A stretch of DNA of 64,000 nt from CAZOKZ01 sp964580585 (GTDB lineage: Bacteria > Sumerlaeota > Sumerlaeia > SLMS01 > JAHLLQ01), in contig CAZOKZ010000011.1 in the NCBI GenBank assembly GCA_964580585.1, positions 31,090-95,089 of the forward strand, given 5' to 3'. The first letter of the stretch is position 1, and every line of letters starts with the position of its first letter. Both the position numbers and the translations under genes were made by a program. The notes below the pieces were generated by a model. That model did not search any database. It was not told where the DNA came from and worked only from the letters and a program-made list of their open reading frames with translations. Of the stretch, positions 24,504 through 34,436 are shown piece after piece.

Positions 24504-26351
24504 ATGCACTACACCAACGGATTGAAACAGGAACTGGGGTGCGTTCGCCATGAAGACGGACATTGGGAGTTTTGCGTCTGGGCACCGAATGCGGATTCGA
24601 TGGCTGTTCGATTTGTCGGCGGCAGCGAGTTCCCCATGAAAAAAGACGCCCGTGGGTACTGGTACGCGCAGGCCGAAGCGGACGCCGGTTCGATGTATTG
24701 GTACGTGATCGATGGCGAAACCGAACGCCCCGACCCGGCATCCCGTTTTCAGCCCCAGGGCGTTCATGGGCCATCCGCCGTTTATGACGTGTCCTCCTAC
24801 GATTGGCGCTGCAAGCATTGGACGGGCCTCAGCCTGGAGAAAATGGTCTTCTACGAAATGCACATCGGGACATTCACCCCCGAGGGCACATTCGAAGCCG
24901 CCATTGACCGCCTCAACGATCTTGTCGAACTCGGCGTCAATGTCCTGGAAATTATGCCGGTTGCTCAATTCCCTGGTGCGCGGAATTGGGGGTACGATGG
25001 TGTGTATCCGTTCGCGGTCCAGGAATCGTACGGTGGACCAACGGAGTTCATGAAGTTCATCGACGCGTGTCACACGCGCGGGTTGGCCGTTTGCCTGGAC
25101 GTGGTGTACAACCACCTCGGGCCAGAGGGAAATTACCTGTGGTCCTACGGGCCGTACTTCACGGATCGTTATCGCACGCCATGGGGAGCGGCGGTGAATT
25201 TCGACGGCGAGCGCAGCGATGCGGTTCGTCATTATTTCATCCAAAACGCGCTGCAATGGCTGCGCGAATTCCGGATCGATGTGCTGCGGCTCGACGCAAC
25301 GCACGCGATTTTCGATTTCAGCGCCAAACCGTTTCTCGAGGAGTTAGGCGAAACCGTCGATCGACTCGGTGACGTGGATGGACGACGTATTTACCTGGTT
25401 GCAGAAAACGACATGAACGACCCGCGTTTTATCCAATCGCGCTTGCGCGGTGGATATGGCCTGCACGCCCAATGGTGCGACGATTTCCACCACATCGTGC
25501 ATACGATGTTGACGGGCGAAGACGATGGTTATTATGCGGATTTTAACGGCGGGTTGACGCAACTGGCCGAAGCATTTCAACACGGTTATATCTATCGTGG
25601 CGCGTATTCTCCTTTCCGCAAACGTCGTCACGGCAAACCCGCCGAAGGTTGCACGGGCAAACAATTCGTCGTATGCGTGCAAAATCACGATCAAGTCGGC
25701 AATCGCATGATGGGCGAACGGTTTTCGACGTTGCTATCGTTCGAGAAACAAAAACTCGCCGCGTCGCTGATGATGATCTCGCCGTTTGTGCCGATGCTTT
25801 TCATGGGCGAGGAATATGGCGAGGAGCACCCGTTTCTGTACTTTGTCAGCCATGGGGACGAAAACCTGATCGAAGCAGTGCGCAAGGGTCGTCGCGACGA
25901 GTTCAAAGCGTTTTCCTGGCGCGCCGAACCTCCCGATCCACAAGACGAAAAAACGTTCACGCGCTCGAAGTTGCAGTGGCAAAAAATTCGCCAGGGTCAT
26001 CACGGCATCCTGCGCGATTTTTACCGCGCCTTGATTCGCTTGCGCCGCCATCATCCGGCGCTCGGCGAATTGAATGTGCCCGAAGTTCGCACATCGGTTT
26101 TTCCAGCCATCAATTGTTTGTATGTCAGTCGCCGTTCGCGCACGGAAGAGGTCATCGCGTTTATGAACTTTGGAACGATTGCGCGCATTCTTTCCACCAC
26201 GTTTCTTTCTGGCGTGTACGAGCTCGTAATCGATTCCGCCGACGTTTTATGGCAAGGCCCCGGCGCCAGTTTGGAAACCGTGCGGGCAGGCGTCGATCTG
26301 CCGCTTGCGCCCTATAGTTGCGCCATTTACCGAAGGGATATTCACCCGTAA
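24504..26351 (+). CDS. treZ: malto-oligosyltrehalose trehalohydrolase (GH13)
   Basis: The 615-aa enzyme releases trehalose from maltooligosyl-trehalose. The N-terminal CBM48-like domain has FCVWAPNADSMAVRFVGG, and the GH13 barrel starts near MVFYEMHIGTFTPEGTFEAA. Catalytic residues are the Asp in VLRLDATHAIFDF (about residue 264), the Glu in YLVAENDMND (about 299), and the Asp in QNHDQVGNRMMGERF (about 395). GNYLWSYGPYFTDRYRTPWG is characteristic of TreZ rather than GlgB. It is the first gene of a three-gene operon and shares a TAATG junction with the next. Confidence 0.94.
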   Translation: MHYTNGLKQELGCVRHEDGHWEFCVWAPNADSMAVRFVGGSEFPMKKDARGYWYAQAEADAGSMYWYVIDGETERPDPASRFQPQGVHGPSAVYDVSSYDWRCKHWTGLSLEKMVFYEMHIGTFTPEGTFEAAIDRLNDLVELGVNVLEIMPVAQFPGARNWGYDGVYPFAVQESYGGPTEFMKFIDACHTRGLAVCLDVVYNHLGPEGNYLWSYGPYFTDRYRTPWGAAVNFDGERSDAVRHYFIQNALQWLREFRIDVLRLDATHAIFDFSAKPFLEELGETVDRLGDVDGRRIYLVAENDMNDPRFIQSRLRGGYGLHAQWCDDFHHIVHTMLTGEDDGYYADFNGGLTQLAEAFQHGYIYRGAYSPFRKRRHGKPAEGCTGKQFVVCVQNHDQVGNRMMGERFSTLLSFEKQKLAASLMMISPFVPMLFMGEEYGEEHPFLYFVSHGDENLIEAVRKGRRDEFKAFSWRAEPPDPQDEKTFTRSKLQWQKIRQGHHGILRDFYRALIRLRRHHPALGELNVPEVRTSVFPAINCLYVSRRSRTEEVIAFMNFGTIARILSTTFLSGVYELVIDSADVLWQGPGASLETVRAGVDLPLAPYSCAIYRRDIHP

Positions 26352-28771
26352 TGCATTATCTTTGCATTCATGGCCATTTTTATCAGCCGCCTCGCGAAAA
26401 CCCGTGGCTCGAAAGCGTCGAGCTTCAGGATTCCGCCTACCCGTTTCACGATTGGAACGCGCGCATCACCGCGGAGTGCTACGGGCCGAATGCCACGTCG
26501 CGTATCCTGAAGCCCAACGGTAAAATTTCGGGCATCATGAACAACTATTCGCGCATCAGCTTCAACATGGGGCCGACGCTGCTATCGTGGCTCGAAGAAA
26601 ACGAGCCCATGATTTACGAAGCGATCCTCGATGCCGACCGCGAGAGTCTGGAAATTTACTCCGGTCACGGATGCGCCATCGCGCAGGCGTACAACCATAT
26701 GATCATGCCGTTGGCAAACAAGCGCGACAAACAAACACAGGTCATGTGGGGCATCGAAGATTTTCGCTACCGATTTGGGCGCGACCCCGAAGGCATGTGG
26801 CTGGCAGAAACAGCGGTGGATTACGAAACGCTCGAAATTCTGGTGGATCACGGTATCAAGTTCACTATTCTGGCTCCGCATCAGGCGCAGAGCGTGAAAT
26901 TGGTCAAACAGGACAATTGGCTCGATGTCAGCGAAAGCCGCATCGACCCGCGTCGTCCTTACTTATGCTTCTTACCGTCGGGAAAAAGTATCGCGGTGTT
27001 TTTCTACGACGGATTGATCGCCCAGGATTTGGCTTTTGGCGGAATATTGAATAACGGAGAAACGATGGCGAATCGTTTCCTTTCCGCCTTTGGGGACGGA
27101 GACGACGCACAATTGGTCCATGCCGCCGTTGACGGTGAAACCTTTGGGCATCATCACGACCGTGGCGAAATGGCGCTGTCGTATTGTTTGGATTACATCG
27201 AAAGTCACCAATTGGCGCGGTTGACTAATTACGGCGAATACCTGGAAAAAAATCCGCCGAAATGGGAAGCGCGACTTTTCGAAAATTCCTCCATGCACTG
27301 TGTGCACGGCATCGAACGCTGGCGGTCGGATTGCGGCTGCAATTCCGGGAAACGCAAAGATTGGAATCAGCGTTGGCGTCGTCCGTTGCGTGAAGCTGTC
27401 GATTGGTTACGCGATCAATTGATCGATTATTACGAAGCGAAAGCCCCGTCGCTCCTGGCCGATCCCTGGGGCGCGCGCGATCGGTTCATCCAGGTTATTC
27501 AAGACCGCACACAAGAAAATATCGGTGACTTTCTGGAACGTGAAACGGTTGGCAAACTTACCGATTCGGAACGTCGGCACGCGCTGCATTTGTTGGAAAT
27601 GCAACGCCATGCCATGTTGATGTACACGAGTTGCGGTTGGTTTTTCGATGAAATTTCCGGCATCGAAACCACCCAAGTGCTACGGTACGCCGCGCGCGCC
27701 ATTCAAATCCTGGAAGAATCCGGCGGACCGTTGATCGAAGAAGCTTTCATGGATCGGCTGGAGAACGCGCCGAGCAATTTGCCCGAGCATCGCGATGGTC
27801 GCGATGTTTATGTGAAGTTTGTCAAACCCGCGATGGTCGATTTAATGCGCGTGGCAATTCACTTTGCCGTGTCGTCTCTTTTCGAAGAGTACGAAGAGAG
27901 TTCGACAATCTATTGCTACGATATCGAATCCGTTCACGCCGAACGGCTCACTGCCGGTCGCATTCGGCTGGCGCTTGGACGCGCATTGATTCGTTCGCGT
28001 TTAACGTTTGAAGAGCAAGAATTCAGCTTCGCGGTGTTACACCTTGGCGGACAAAATCTGAGCGGTGGCATTCGCAAGTTCATGGGTCGTTCCGACTATG
28101 AAAATATGTGCAAAAAAATCCGCCTCGCTTTTCGCCGTAACGATGTTCCCGAAATGATTCGTTATATCGATCAGAATTTCGACATGCACGATTTTTCGCT
28201 GTGGCATTTGTTCATGGATCAAAAACGCGAAATCATGTCGATGATTTTTGCCGAATCGGAAGTGGAAATCGAACGGTTTCATCGCAATGTTTATCGAGAA
28301 CATTATCCCGTAATGACTGCCATGGAAGCGATGGGAATTCCATTGCCGAAAATGTTGCGCACCACCCTCGAAGTGGTTCTTAATCGCGACTTGCGTCAAT
28401 GCCTGAGCGCGTTGCCGGTAAATGAAGAACGTTTTGCCACCACTGTTGGACAATTGCGCAAATGGTCCGTGGAAATCGATAAGGAAATTCTGGGTTATGA
28501 AGGTAGTAAACAACTGGCCCAACTTGCCGATTCACTTCACGAAAACCCGATCGATTTTGAAGTCGCCGAAGAGATGAAAAACCTGCTGCGCAAATACGCG
28601 GAACTCGGCGTGTCATTGAATCTCTGGTACTCGCAAAATCGCGTGTACGAAATCGGATTGCAACAATTTCATATCCGACAATACCTGGCCCAGGAAGGCG
28701 ATTCGGCTTCGCGCCGTTGGGTTGCCGAGTTCAAAATGTTGTCGGATATTTTGGGGGTGGACGTCGAATGA
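26351..28771 (+). CDS. GH57 family glycoside hydrolase with DUF3536 domain
   Basis: The ATG at 26351 shares one base with the treZ stop (TAATG). The 806-aa product opens with MHYLCIHGHFYQPPRENPW, the GH57 strand with the His-rich metal/substrate loop. The catalytic Glu is in EGMWLAETAVDYETLEILV, and FSGHGCAIA-like and DGETFGHHHDRGE segments complete the (beta/alpha)7 core. The second half fits DUF3536 (FDEISGIETTQVLRYAARAI, ELNRDLRQ-like helices). GH57 members include alpha-amylases, 4-alpha-glucanotransferases and branching enzymes. Lying between treZ and treY, it may trim or debranch glucan for TreY, an inference from context. Confidence 0.9.
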   Translation: MHYLCIHGHFYQPPRENPWLESVELQDSAYPFHDWNARITAECYGPNATSRILKPNGKISGIMNNYSRISFNMGPTLLSWLEENEPMIYEAILDADRESLEIYSGHGCAIAQAYNHMIMPLANKRDKQTQVMWGIEDFRYRFGRDPEGMWLAETAVDYETLEILVDHGIKFTILAPHQAQSVKLVKQDNWLDVSESRIDPRRPYLCFLPSGKSIAVFFYDGLIAQDLAFGGILNNGETMANRFLSAFGDGDDAQLVHAAVDGETFGHHHDRGEMALSYCLDYIESHQLARLTNYGEYLEKNPPKWEARLFENSSMHCVHGIERWRSDCGCNSGKRKDWNQRWRRPLREAVDWLRDQLIDYYEAKAPSLLADPWGARDRFIQVIQDRTQENIGDFLERETVGKLTDSERRHALHLLEMQRHAMLMYTSCGWFFDEISGIETTQVLRYAARAIQILEESGGPLIEEAFMDRLENAPSNLPEHRDGRDVYVKFVKPAMVDLMRVAIHFAVSSLFEEYEESSTIYCYDIESVHAERLTAGRIRLALGRALIRSRLTFEEQEFSFAVLHLGGQNLSGGIRKFMGRSDYENMCKKIRLAFRRNDVPEMIRYIDQNFDMHDFSLWHLFMDQKREIMSMIFAESEVEIERFHRNVYREHYPVMTAMEAMGIPLPKMLRTTLEVVLNRDLRQCLSALPVNEERFATTVGQLRKWSVEIDKEILGYEGSKQLAQLADSLHENPIDFEVAEEMKNLLRKYAELGVSLNLWYSQNRVYEIGLQQFHIRQYLAQEGDSASRRWVAEFKMLSDILGVDVE

Positions 28772-31566
28772 TGAAAATTCCAATCGCTTCCTATCGCTTG
28801 CAACTCACTCCGTCGTTTCGATTCGAGCACGTCGAAGCGCTCGCGGAATATTTTCACGATCTTGGCATTTCCCACCTTTATGCCGCGCCTTTTTTTGCTT
28901 CGCGCGCTGGCAGCGATCACGGTTACGACGTTGTCGAAATGAATCGCTTGAACGATCAACTCGGCGGACGTACGGGGTTTGAAAAACTGGCCGATCGCAT
29001 CAACCAGTTGGGCCTTAAATGGATTCAGGACATTGTACCGAACCATCGCGCGTTCGACGGCGATAATCCATTGCTGATGGACATTTTCGAAAAAGGTCCG
29101 CAGTCCGAGTATTATCGTTACTTTGATATTTACTGGGAACATCCGTATGAAAATATTCGAGGCCGTGTCCTGGCGCCGTTTTTGGGAGATTTTTTCGGGC
29201 GTTGTCTTGAACGCGGCGAAATAACAGTGGGTTTCGACGAGCGTGGATTCCGTGTTCATTATTACGAACGATCGTTTCCATTGAAGTACGAATCTTATGC
29301 CACGATTTTATCGCACAATATTATGACGTTGCGCAAATCGTTGGGAAGCCACAACCAAACGCTGGTTAAGTTCCTCGGAATTATTCGGTTTTTTGAAAAT
29401 ATTAAAGCAGAGCGGGAAGCGGATTTATCTTTCGATCCAGGGCCATCAATTAAGAAATTGCTGTGGGAGCTTTATCAAGAAAACGAAGCGATACGTAACC
29501 ATATCGACGGCAGTTTGCGTGCATATAACGATGCAAAATGGAATCCGGAAAGTTACGAACTGCTGCACGCTTTGCTCTCGGATCAGTATTTCCGACTTTC
29601 ATATTGGAAAGTCGGTACGGAAGAATTAAACTTTCGACGTTTCTTTTCCATTAATGATTTGATTTGTATTCGCGTCGAGGACGAGAAGGTCTTCGAGCAC
29701 TCGCATCAATTGGTATTCGAGCTCATTCGCCAAGGTCGCATTCATGGTTTAAGAATCGACCATCTGGATGGATTATACAATCCGACGCAATATGTACAAC
29801 GTCTGCACGAGGCGTTTCCCGATTTATATGTCGTCGTGGAAAAAATTCTCGAAATGGACGAACCGTTACCGCGTCAATGGCCTATCGCCGGAACGACGGG
29901 GTACGATTTTCTTGCACATATGAACGGGGTGCTGTATGCGACGGAAAACGAAGACACCCTGACGGATTTTTATTACTCATTCACAGGCGAGGAAAAATCT
30001 TACCACGAATTGGTATTAGAAAATAAACGTCTCATCGTCGGCAAACACATGGCTGGCGATATCGATAATTTAGCGTTGATGCTGAAGGAAGTAGCTAATC
30101 GCTATCGTTTCGGCATGGATTTAACATTATATAGTTTACGCCGTGCGTTGGTGGAAATTCTGACGCAGTTCCCACTTTATCGTACCTATGTTACCGAGGA
30201 TTCCTTCGACGAGCGAGATGCAGCCGTCATTGCCGAAGTGCTCGATAATTGCCGCGAAAGTTTCCCAGGTCTTGCCAATGAGTTAGAGTTAATTCAGCAT
30301 TATTTGTTGAACAGCGAATCCGACGATCAGGCGATTCCCGGCGCAACTACATGGAACGATTTCCTGCTTCGTTTGCAACAATACACCGGACCCGTCATGG
30401 CAAAAGGCGTCGAAGACACTGTCTTTTTTATTTATGGTCGTGCCATTGGATTAAACGAAGTTGGTGGCAATCCTTACCATTTCGGAGTGACGTTGGAAAA
30501 GTTTCATCAGTTCAACCATGATCGAAGTTTACTCTGGCCTCACGCGATGAACACGACATCAACACACGATTCCAAGTGGGGCGAAGATACACGCGCGCGC
30601 ATGGCGGTAATTTCCGAGTTGGCATCCGATTGGCAACAAGCCGTCGAACGTTGGAGTATGATGAATGCATCGCACAAAACACAAATAGGCAAACGTCTCG
30701 CTCCGACACGCAACAACGAATATATCTTATATCAAGCGATGCTCGGCGCGATGCCATTCGAAGGCATCGAATCGGACAATTTCGCTCAACGATTCCGCGA
30801 TTATGCTTTAAAAGCCGCGCGCGAAGCGAAGGTCAACACGTCGTGGTATAATCCGAATACGGCATACGAAGACGCGTTAATAAAATTCATCGACGCTCTT
30901 CTTGATGTAAGCGAATCGAACGAATTCTACCGGGATTTCAAACAGTTTCATCAACGTGTCGCATTTTTCGGCGCAATCAATTCCATCACCCAGGTTTTAT
31001 TGAAACTGACCTCGCCGGGCGTACCCGATATTTACCAAGGTTGCGAATTTTGGAATTTCAGTTTGGTTGATCCGGATAATCGGCGTGAAGTGAATTTCGA
31101 CCAATGTAAAGTTACTTTAGCCGAAATAAATAATCAAACGGATCGAGCAGCATTAATCGACGAATATCTGAATCAATATCATGATGGCCGACTTAAGATG
31201 TTTGTCTTTGCGCGGGCTTTGCGAACGCGTCAAGACTTCCCGGAATTGTTCACCGAAGGCGATTATCGCGCGATGGAAGTCAGTGGCCCGATGCGCCAGC
31301 ATGTGATTGCCTTTTGCCGGACTTATCGTGGCCAGATTGCGTTGATCCTCGCACCGCGATTGCTGGCAACACGCGCCAACCCGCAATGGCCCATGGATCC
31401 TGAAATTTGGAATGAAACGATCATTCATTTACCGGAAAAACACACAACCCGTTTCACGAACATGTTTGACGGCAGCACGCTGCAGGCTGGCGCTAAACTT
31501 CCCGTCAAAGATATATTTTCGCGAATGCCATTTGCGATTCTCGTGAGAAAATCAACCATGATCTAA
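28768..31566 (+). CDS. treY: malto-oligosyltrehalose synthase (GH13)
   Basis: Start 28768 overlaps the GH57 stop (ATGATGA; 28771 is equally possible), giving 932 aa. TreY isomerises the reducing-end alpha-1,4 bond of maltodextrins to alpha-1,1. Signatures are IPIASYRLQLTPSFRF, ISHLYAAPFFASRAGSDHGY, DIVPNHRAF, the nucleophile Asp in HGLRIDHLDGLYNP (about residue 330) and the acid Glu in VVVEKILEMDEPLP (about 358). MNTTSTHDSKWGEDTRARMA and ASPGVPDIYQG-like SPGVPDIYQGCE are also TreY-specific. With treZ it completes the TreYZ pathway for osmo- or storage trehalose. It ends 0 bp from the convergent kinase gene. Confidence 0.95.
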   Translation: MMKIPIASYRLQLTPSFRFEHVEALAEYFHDLGISHLYAAPFFASRAGSDHGYDVVEMNRLNDQLGGRTGFEKLADRINQLGLKWIQDIVPNHRAFDGDNPLLMDIFEKGPQSEYYRYFDIYWEHPYENIRGRVLAPFLGDFFGRCLERGEITVGFDERGFRVHYYERSFPLKYESYATILSHNIMTLRKSLGSHNQTLVKFLGIIRFFENIKAEREADLSFDPGPSIKKLLWELYQENEAIRNHIDGSLRAYNDAKWNPESYELLHALLSDQYFRLSYWKVGTEELNFRRFFSINDLICIRVEDEKVFEHSHQLVFELIRQGRIHGLRIDHLDGLYNPTQYVQRLHEAFPDLYVVVEKILEMDEPLPRQWPIAGTTGYDFLAHMNGVLYATENEDTLTDFYYSFTGEEKSYHELVLENKRLIVGKHMAGDIDNLALMLKEVANRYRFGMDLTLYSLRRALVEILTQFPLYRTYVTEDSFDERDAAVIAEVLDNCRESFPGLANELELIQHYLLNSESDDQAIPGATTWNDFLLRLQQYTGPVMAKGVEDTVFFIYGRAIGLNEVGGNPYHFGVTLEKFHQFNHDRSLLWPHAMNTTSTHDSKWGEDTRARMAVISELASDWQQAVERWSMMNASHKTQIGKRLAPTRNNEYILYQAMLGAMPFEGIESDNFAQRFRDYALKAAREAKVNTSWYNPNTAYEDALIKFIDALLDVSESNEFYRDFKQFHQRVAFFGAINSITQVLLKLTSPGVPDIYQGCEFWNFSLVDPDNRREVNFDQCKVTLAEINNQTDRAALIDEYLNQYHDGRLKMFVFARALRTRQDFPELFTEGDYRAMEVSGPMRQHVIAFCRTYRGQIALILAPRLLATRANPQWPMDPEIWNETIIHLPEKHTTRFTNMFDGSTLQAGAKLPVKDIFSRMPFAILVRKSTMI

Positions 31567-33402
31567 TCAATCATCGGTAAAACGTTCGATCGAAGTCATC
31601 TGCCAATTGCCCTCTTTGTCGCGTTCTAACCGGGCTTCGATCGGAGTTTTCACTTCCAACAATGTTTTACGGTAATTGCGCGCGGGATGATTGGGTGGCC
31701 GACCAACCACTTTCGCTCTGAGCAATACCAATGCGTGATCGCTCCAGACAATTGAATCGTCGGCTAGAATTTCAAAACTCAATGCAACTTCTTCGTGGCG
31801 TTGTTGAAAAATTTGAATTCGCTCAATAAGACGTTTGCCCGCCGGACCTGCGACCTTGGCCAAATCGTTTTGTTTGGCATCGAATTGTTTGTAATAGGTA
31901 GGGGTTTGAATGCGATCCGACAAATATCGATCTATTTCTTCGAGTGCTGATTTACGTCGGAAAGACGAAACATCCGGAGGAGTTAATTCCGGGTTCCAGC
32001 GACGCGCTTCGGTAAAGATATCCGCTGCTTCTGGCGGCGAAGGCACTGGCGTTGGGGTTGCAGTTGGCACCGGGGACGGAGAAGCCGTGGGCTCGGGAGT
32101 CGGAGTGGGTTTTACAATGGGGGACGTAGATGGAGACGGCTCTGGCGTCGATTCGGGTACAGGAGTTTCGGATTTATCTTCCACCGATGGAATAATTGTT
32201 GGTGTTTCTTCCGGTGTGGGAACAGGTGAAGCTTCGGCAACCAGGTTATTTACATGCGGGGGAATTGGACCAGGGTCATGGCGCAAAACTTTGTATCCAA
32301 TGGTGCCAACCACAAAACCGAACAGCAATAATCCAACGCCAATAATAATCGGCCAGCGGTTTGATGAAGGGGTGGTTGGAAAGCTTTCGACGGCCTTGGC
32401 GATTTTGTCCGACGAAAGTGTATCCGCCGATGCGAGCGATACCAGATTTTCGTGGACGAACAAATCCGCATAACATTTTTTCGCCATGGGACTCAACGCC
32501 CGAGCCACGTTGTTCACCATCTCCATGGCGCTTTGCGGGCGTTCTTCGGGCTTTTTTGCCAACCCCTGGCGCAACACCGCATTCAGGTTTTCCGGTAAAT
32601 TTGAATTTCGCAACAAAACGGGAATCGGCGTTTTGCTCACGTGACAAAAAATTAATTCCGTTGTGCTTTTCGCATCGAACGGCGCTTGCCCCGTCAGCAG
32701 CCGATAAATCATTACACTGAACGCATAAACATCCGTTGCCGCCGTTACCTTTTTCCCCTGCACTTGTTCCGGCGCCATATAGGCCGGTGTGCCAATTGCA
32801 TTTTGACCGCTGGTTTGATAAGCGTCTTCCATTTCCAGCTTGGCTATACCGAAATCCATGACCTTGGCCACGCGTTGCGGCATCGTCACAATGATGTTGC
32901 TCGGTTTAATATCGCGATGCACAATACCATGTTGGTGGGCAGCGTTTAAGGCTTCCGCCACTTGACGAAGCAAATGCAGCACCGCCTCCACGGTCAGATC
33001 GTTTTTCTGGTCCTTCAGGAATTTGTCCAGTTCAATGCCTTCGACATATTCCATGGCGATAAAGCTGGGGACGGAGGGATCTTCGGAAACGAAAACATCG
33101 AAAATCTGAACCGTATTTTGATGGACGAGTTTCGCCATCGTCAGCGCTTCGCGTTCGAAGCGCATGAGGAAATCTTTTTTCTGGCAATATTCCGGTTTGG
33201 GGATTTTCAGCGCCACCGTGCGGCGCAACCGAATCTGGCGCGCGCGAAACACCGCACCCATCGCGCCTTCGCCGATCATTTCATCAATCAGGTAACGATC
33301 CTCGAGCGTTTGTCCAACCAACTCGCTCAACCGGAATCCACGCGCCAACTTCCGTAACGTCTGGCTGCTTGCCAACTCAGTCTGGTCTTCCGGTTCTGTC
33401 AT
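31567..33402 (-). CDS. membrane Ser/Thr protein kinase (PknB-like) with Pro/Thr-rich periplasmic region
   Basis: ATG 33402 follows AAGG by 5 bp; a TTG at 33423 is the upstream alternative. The 611-aa protein has a complete Hanks kinase domain at about residues 40-310: IGEGAMGAVFRARQ, Lys in VALKIPKPEY, HGIVHRDIKPSNIIV, MDFGIAKLE and GTPAYMAPEQVQG. A transmembrane helix near 350-372 (WPIIIGVGLLLFGFVVGTIG) is followed by a long P/T/E-rich linker and a C-terminal domain that looks NTF2-like (SFEILADDSIVWSDHALVLL). It may phosphorylate the FHA-PilZ protein, which is speculation. A 17-bp palindrome precedes it. Confidence 0.93.
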   Translation of the reverse strand: MTEPEDQTELASSQTLRKLARGFRLSELVGQTLEDRYLIDEMIGEGAMGAVFRARQIRLRRTVALKIPKPEYCQKKDFLMRFEREALTMAKLVHQNTVQIFDVFVSEDPSVPSFIAMEYVEGIELDKFLKDQKNDLTVEAVLHLLRQVAEALNAAHQHGIVHRDIKPSNIIVTMPQRVAKVMDFGIAKLEMEDAYQTSGQNAIGTPAYMAPEQVQGKKVTAATDVYAFSVMIYRLLTGQAPFDAKSTTELIFCHVSKTPIPVLLRNSNLPENLNAVLRQGLAKKPEERPQSAMEMVNNVARALSPMAKKCYADLFVHENLVSLASADTLSSDKIAKAVESFPTTPSSNRWPIIIGVGLLLFGFVVGTIGYKVLRHDPGPIPPHVNNLVAEASPVPTPEETPTIIPSVEDKSETPVPESTPEPSPSTSPIVKPTPTPEPTASPSPVPTATPTPVPSPPEAADIFTEARRWNPELTPPDVSSFRRKSALEEIDRYLSDRIQTPTYYKQFDAKQNDLAKVAGPAGKRLIERIQIFQQRHEEVALSFEILADDSIVWSDHALVLLRAKVVGRPPNHPARNYRKTLLEVKTPIEARLERDKEGNWQMTSIERFTDD

Positions 33403-33426
33403 CGCGCCTTGCGCTTTCCGCAAAAA

Positions 33427-33443
33427 AATGATGTTACATCATT
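33427..33443. promoter_or_regulatory. perfect 8+1+8 palindrome upstream of the kinase gene
   Basis: AATGATGT-T-ACATCATT at 33427-33443 is a perfect inverted repeat, 24 bp before the kinase start codon and upstream of the divergent nucleotidyltransferase gene. Its size suits a dimeric repressor site. A second hairpin (GCCCTT/AAGGGC, 33454-33472) lies next to it. Confidence 0.35.
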
Positions 33444-33571
33444 AATGCCTGTCGCCCTTCGGTGGCAAGGGCTACATGAAGCGTTGAAATAATCTGTACC
33501 GTACGGCGTGACACACACCACCCGCTTTGGGACGATATCGTCTGTTGAAAGAAAGAGGAGGAAGCGTATCC

Positions 33572-34390
33572 ATGACTCAAAAACACATCGAACTGGCTCA
33601 ACAAATAGCCCATCTTTATGCAGAATTTCCCGTCGTCCAATCCGTTGCGCTGGCCGGATCGGTTACGGCGGGCAACGCGAGACCGAATTCGGATATCGAT
33701 CTGTATGTGTACTCGACCGCCGAATTACCACTCGAAATTCGACGCCAAATTGCCGCTGCCCGCTCGCTGGCTCCTGAAGTGGGAAACGCATTCTGGGAAC
33801 CCGGCGACGAATGGATCGACACGGATACAGGCATTCATGTCGATGTGATGTTTCGTTCGATGGCGTGGCTGGACGATCAACTGGATCGTGTGTTGAATCG
33901 CCACGAAGCCTGGGTCGGTTACACCACCTGTTTCTGGCACAATATTCAAACATCCCATATTTTGTTCGACCGCCAGGGCCATTTCGAGCGGCAAAAACAA
34001 CGAGCCGAAGCGCCCTATCCCGACGAGTTGGTGCGCGCCGTCATCGCAAAGAATTATCCTATTTTGCGCAACACGCAATCGTCGTATTTATATCAGATCA
34101 AACGCGCAGCCGAACGCGGCGACGTGGTCAGCGTCAACCACCGCATCGCCGCATTGCTGGCGAGTTATTTCGACATCCTGTTTGCTATCAACCGCCAACT
34201 GCACCCAGGCGAAAAACGCCTGCTCTCCATCGCCGAAGCCCATTGCGCTCTCCGTCCCCCGCACATGCGCCGCAACGTCGTCAGCCTCATCGGTGCCGTC
34301 ACCGAGCGACCGGAAAAAATCGTCAAACATACAAATGAATTATTAGATGAGCTGGACGAAGTGTTAGAAGGGATGAAGGATGAAGGATAA
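33572..34390 (+). CDS. nucleotidyltransferase domain protein (DUF4037-like C-terminus)
   Basis: ATG 33572 is preceded by AGGAGGAAG; the product is 272 aa. The polymerase-beta-type motif is VALAGSVTAGNARPNSDIDL with continuing YVY, the G-S-x10-D-x-D pattern. A third acidic residue is likely in GIHVDVMF. The C-terminal helical part (SYLYQIKRAAERGDVVSVNH, PPHMRRNVVSLIG) resembles DUF4037 or kanamycin-nucleotidyltransferase-like regions. Substrate unknown; it could be a small-molecule nucleotidylyltransferase. The last seven codons (EGMKDEG) and the stop are encoded by the heptamer repeat at 34371-34398. Confidence 0.85.
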   Translation: MTQKHIELAQQIAHLYAEFPVVQSVALAGSVTAGNARPNSDIDLYVYSTAELPLEIRRQIAAARSLAPEVGNAFWEPGDEWIDTDTGIHVDVMFRSMAWLDDQLDRVLNRHEAWVGYTTCFWHNIQTSHILFDRQGHFERQKQRAEAPYPDELVRAVIAKNYPILRNTQSSYLYQIKRAAERGDVVSVNHRIAALLASYFDILFAINRQLHPGEKRLLSIAEAHCALRPPHMRRNVVSLIGAVTERPEKIVKHTNELLDELDEVLEGMKDEG

Positions 34391-34398
34391 AGGATGTA
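34371..34398 (+). repeat. heptamer repeat array, four units, overlapping a gene end
   Basis: Units are GGATGAA, GGATGAA, GGATAAA and GGATGTA. The first three supply the C-terminus and TAA stop of the nucleotidyltransferase gene. No inverted partner was found within 300 bp. Confidence 0.65.
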
Positions 34399-34436
34399 AG
34401 ATAAAATTCGATTCTAAGTAATTTACGTCCTAATAA

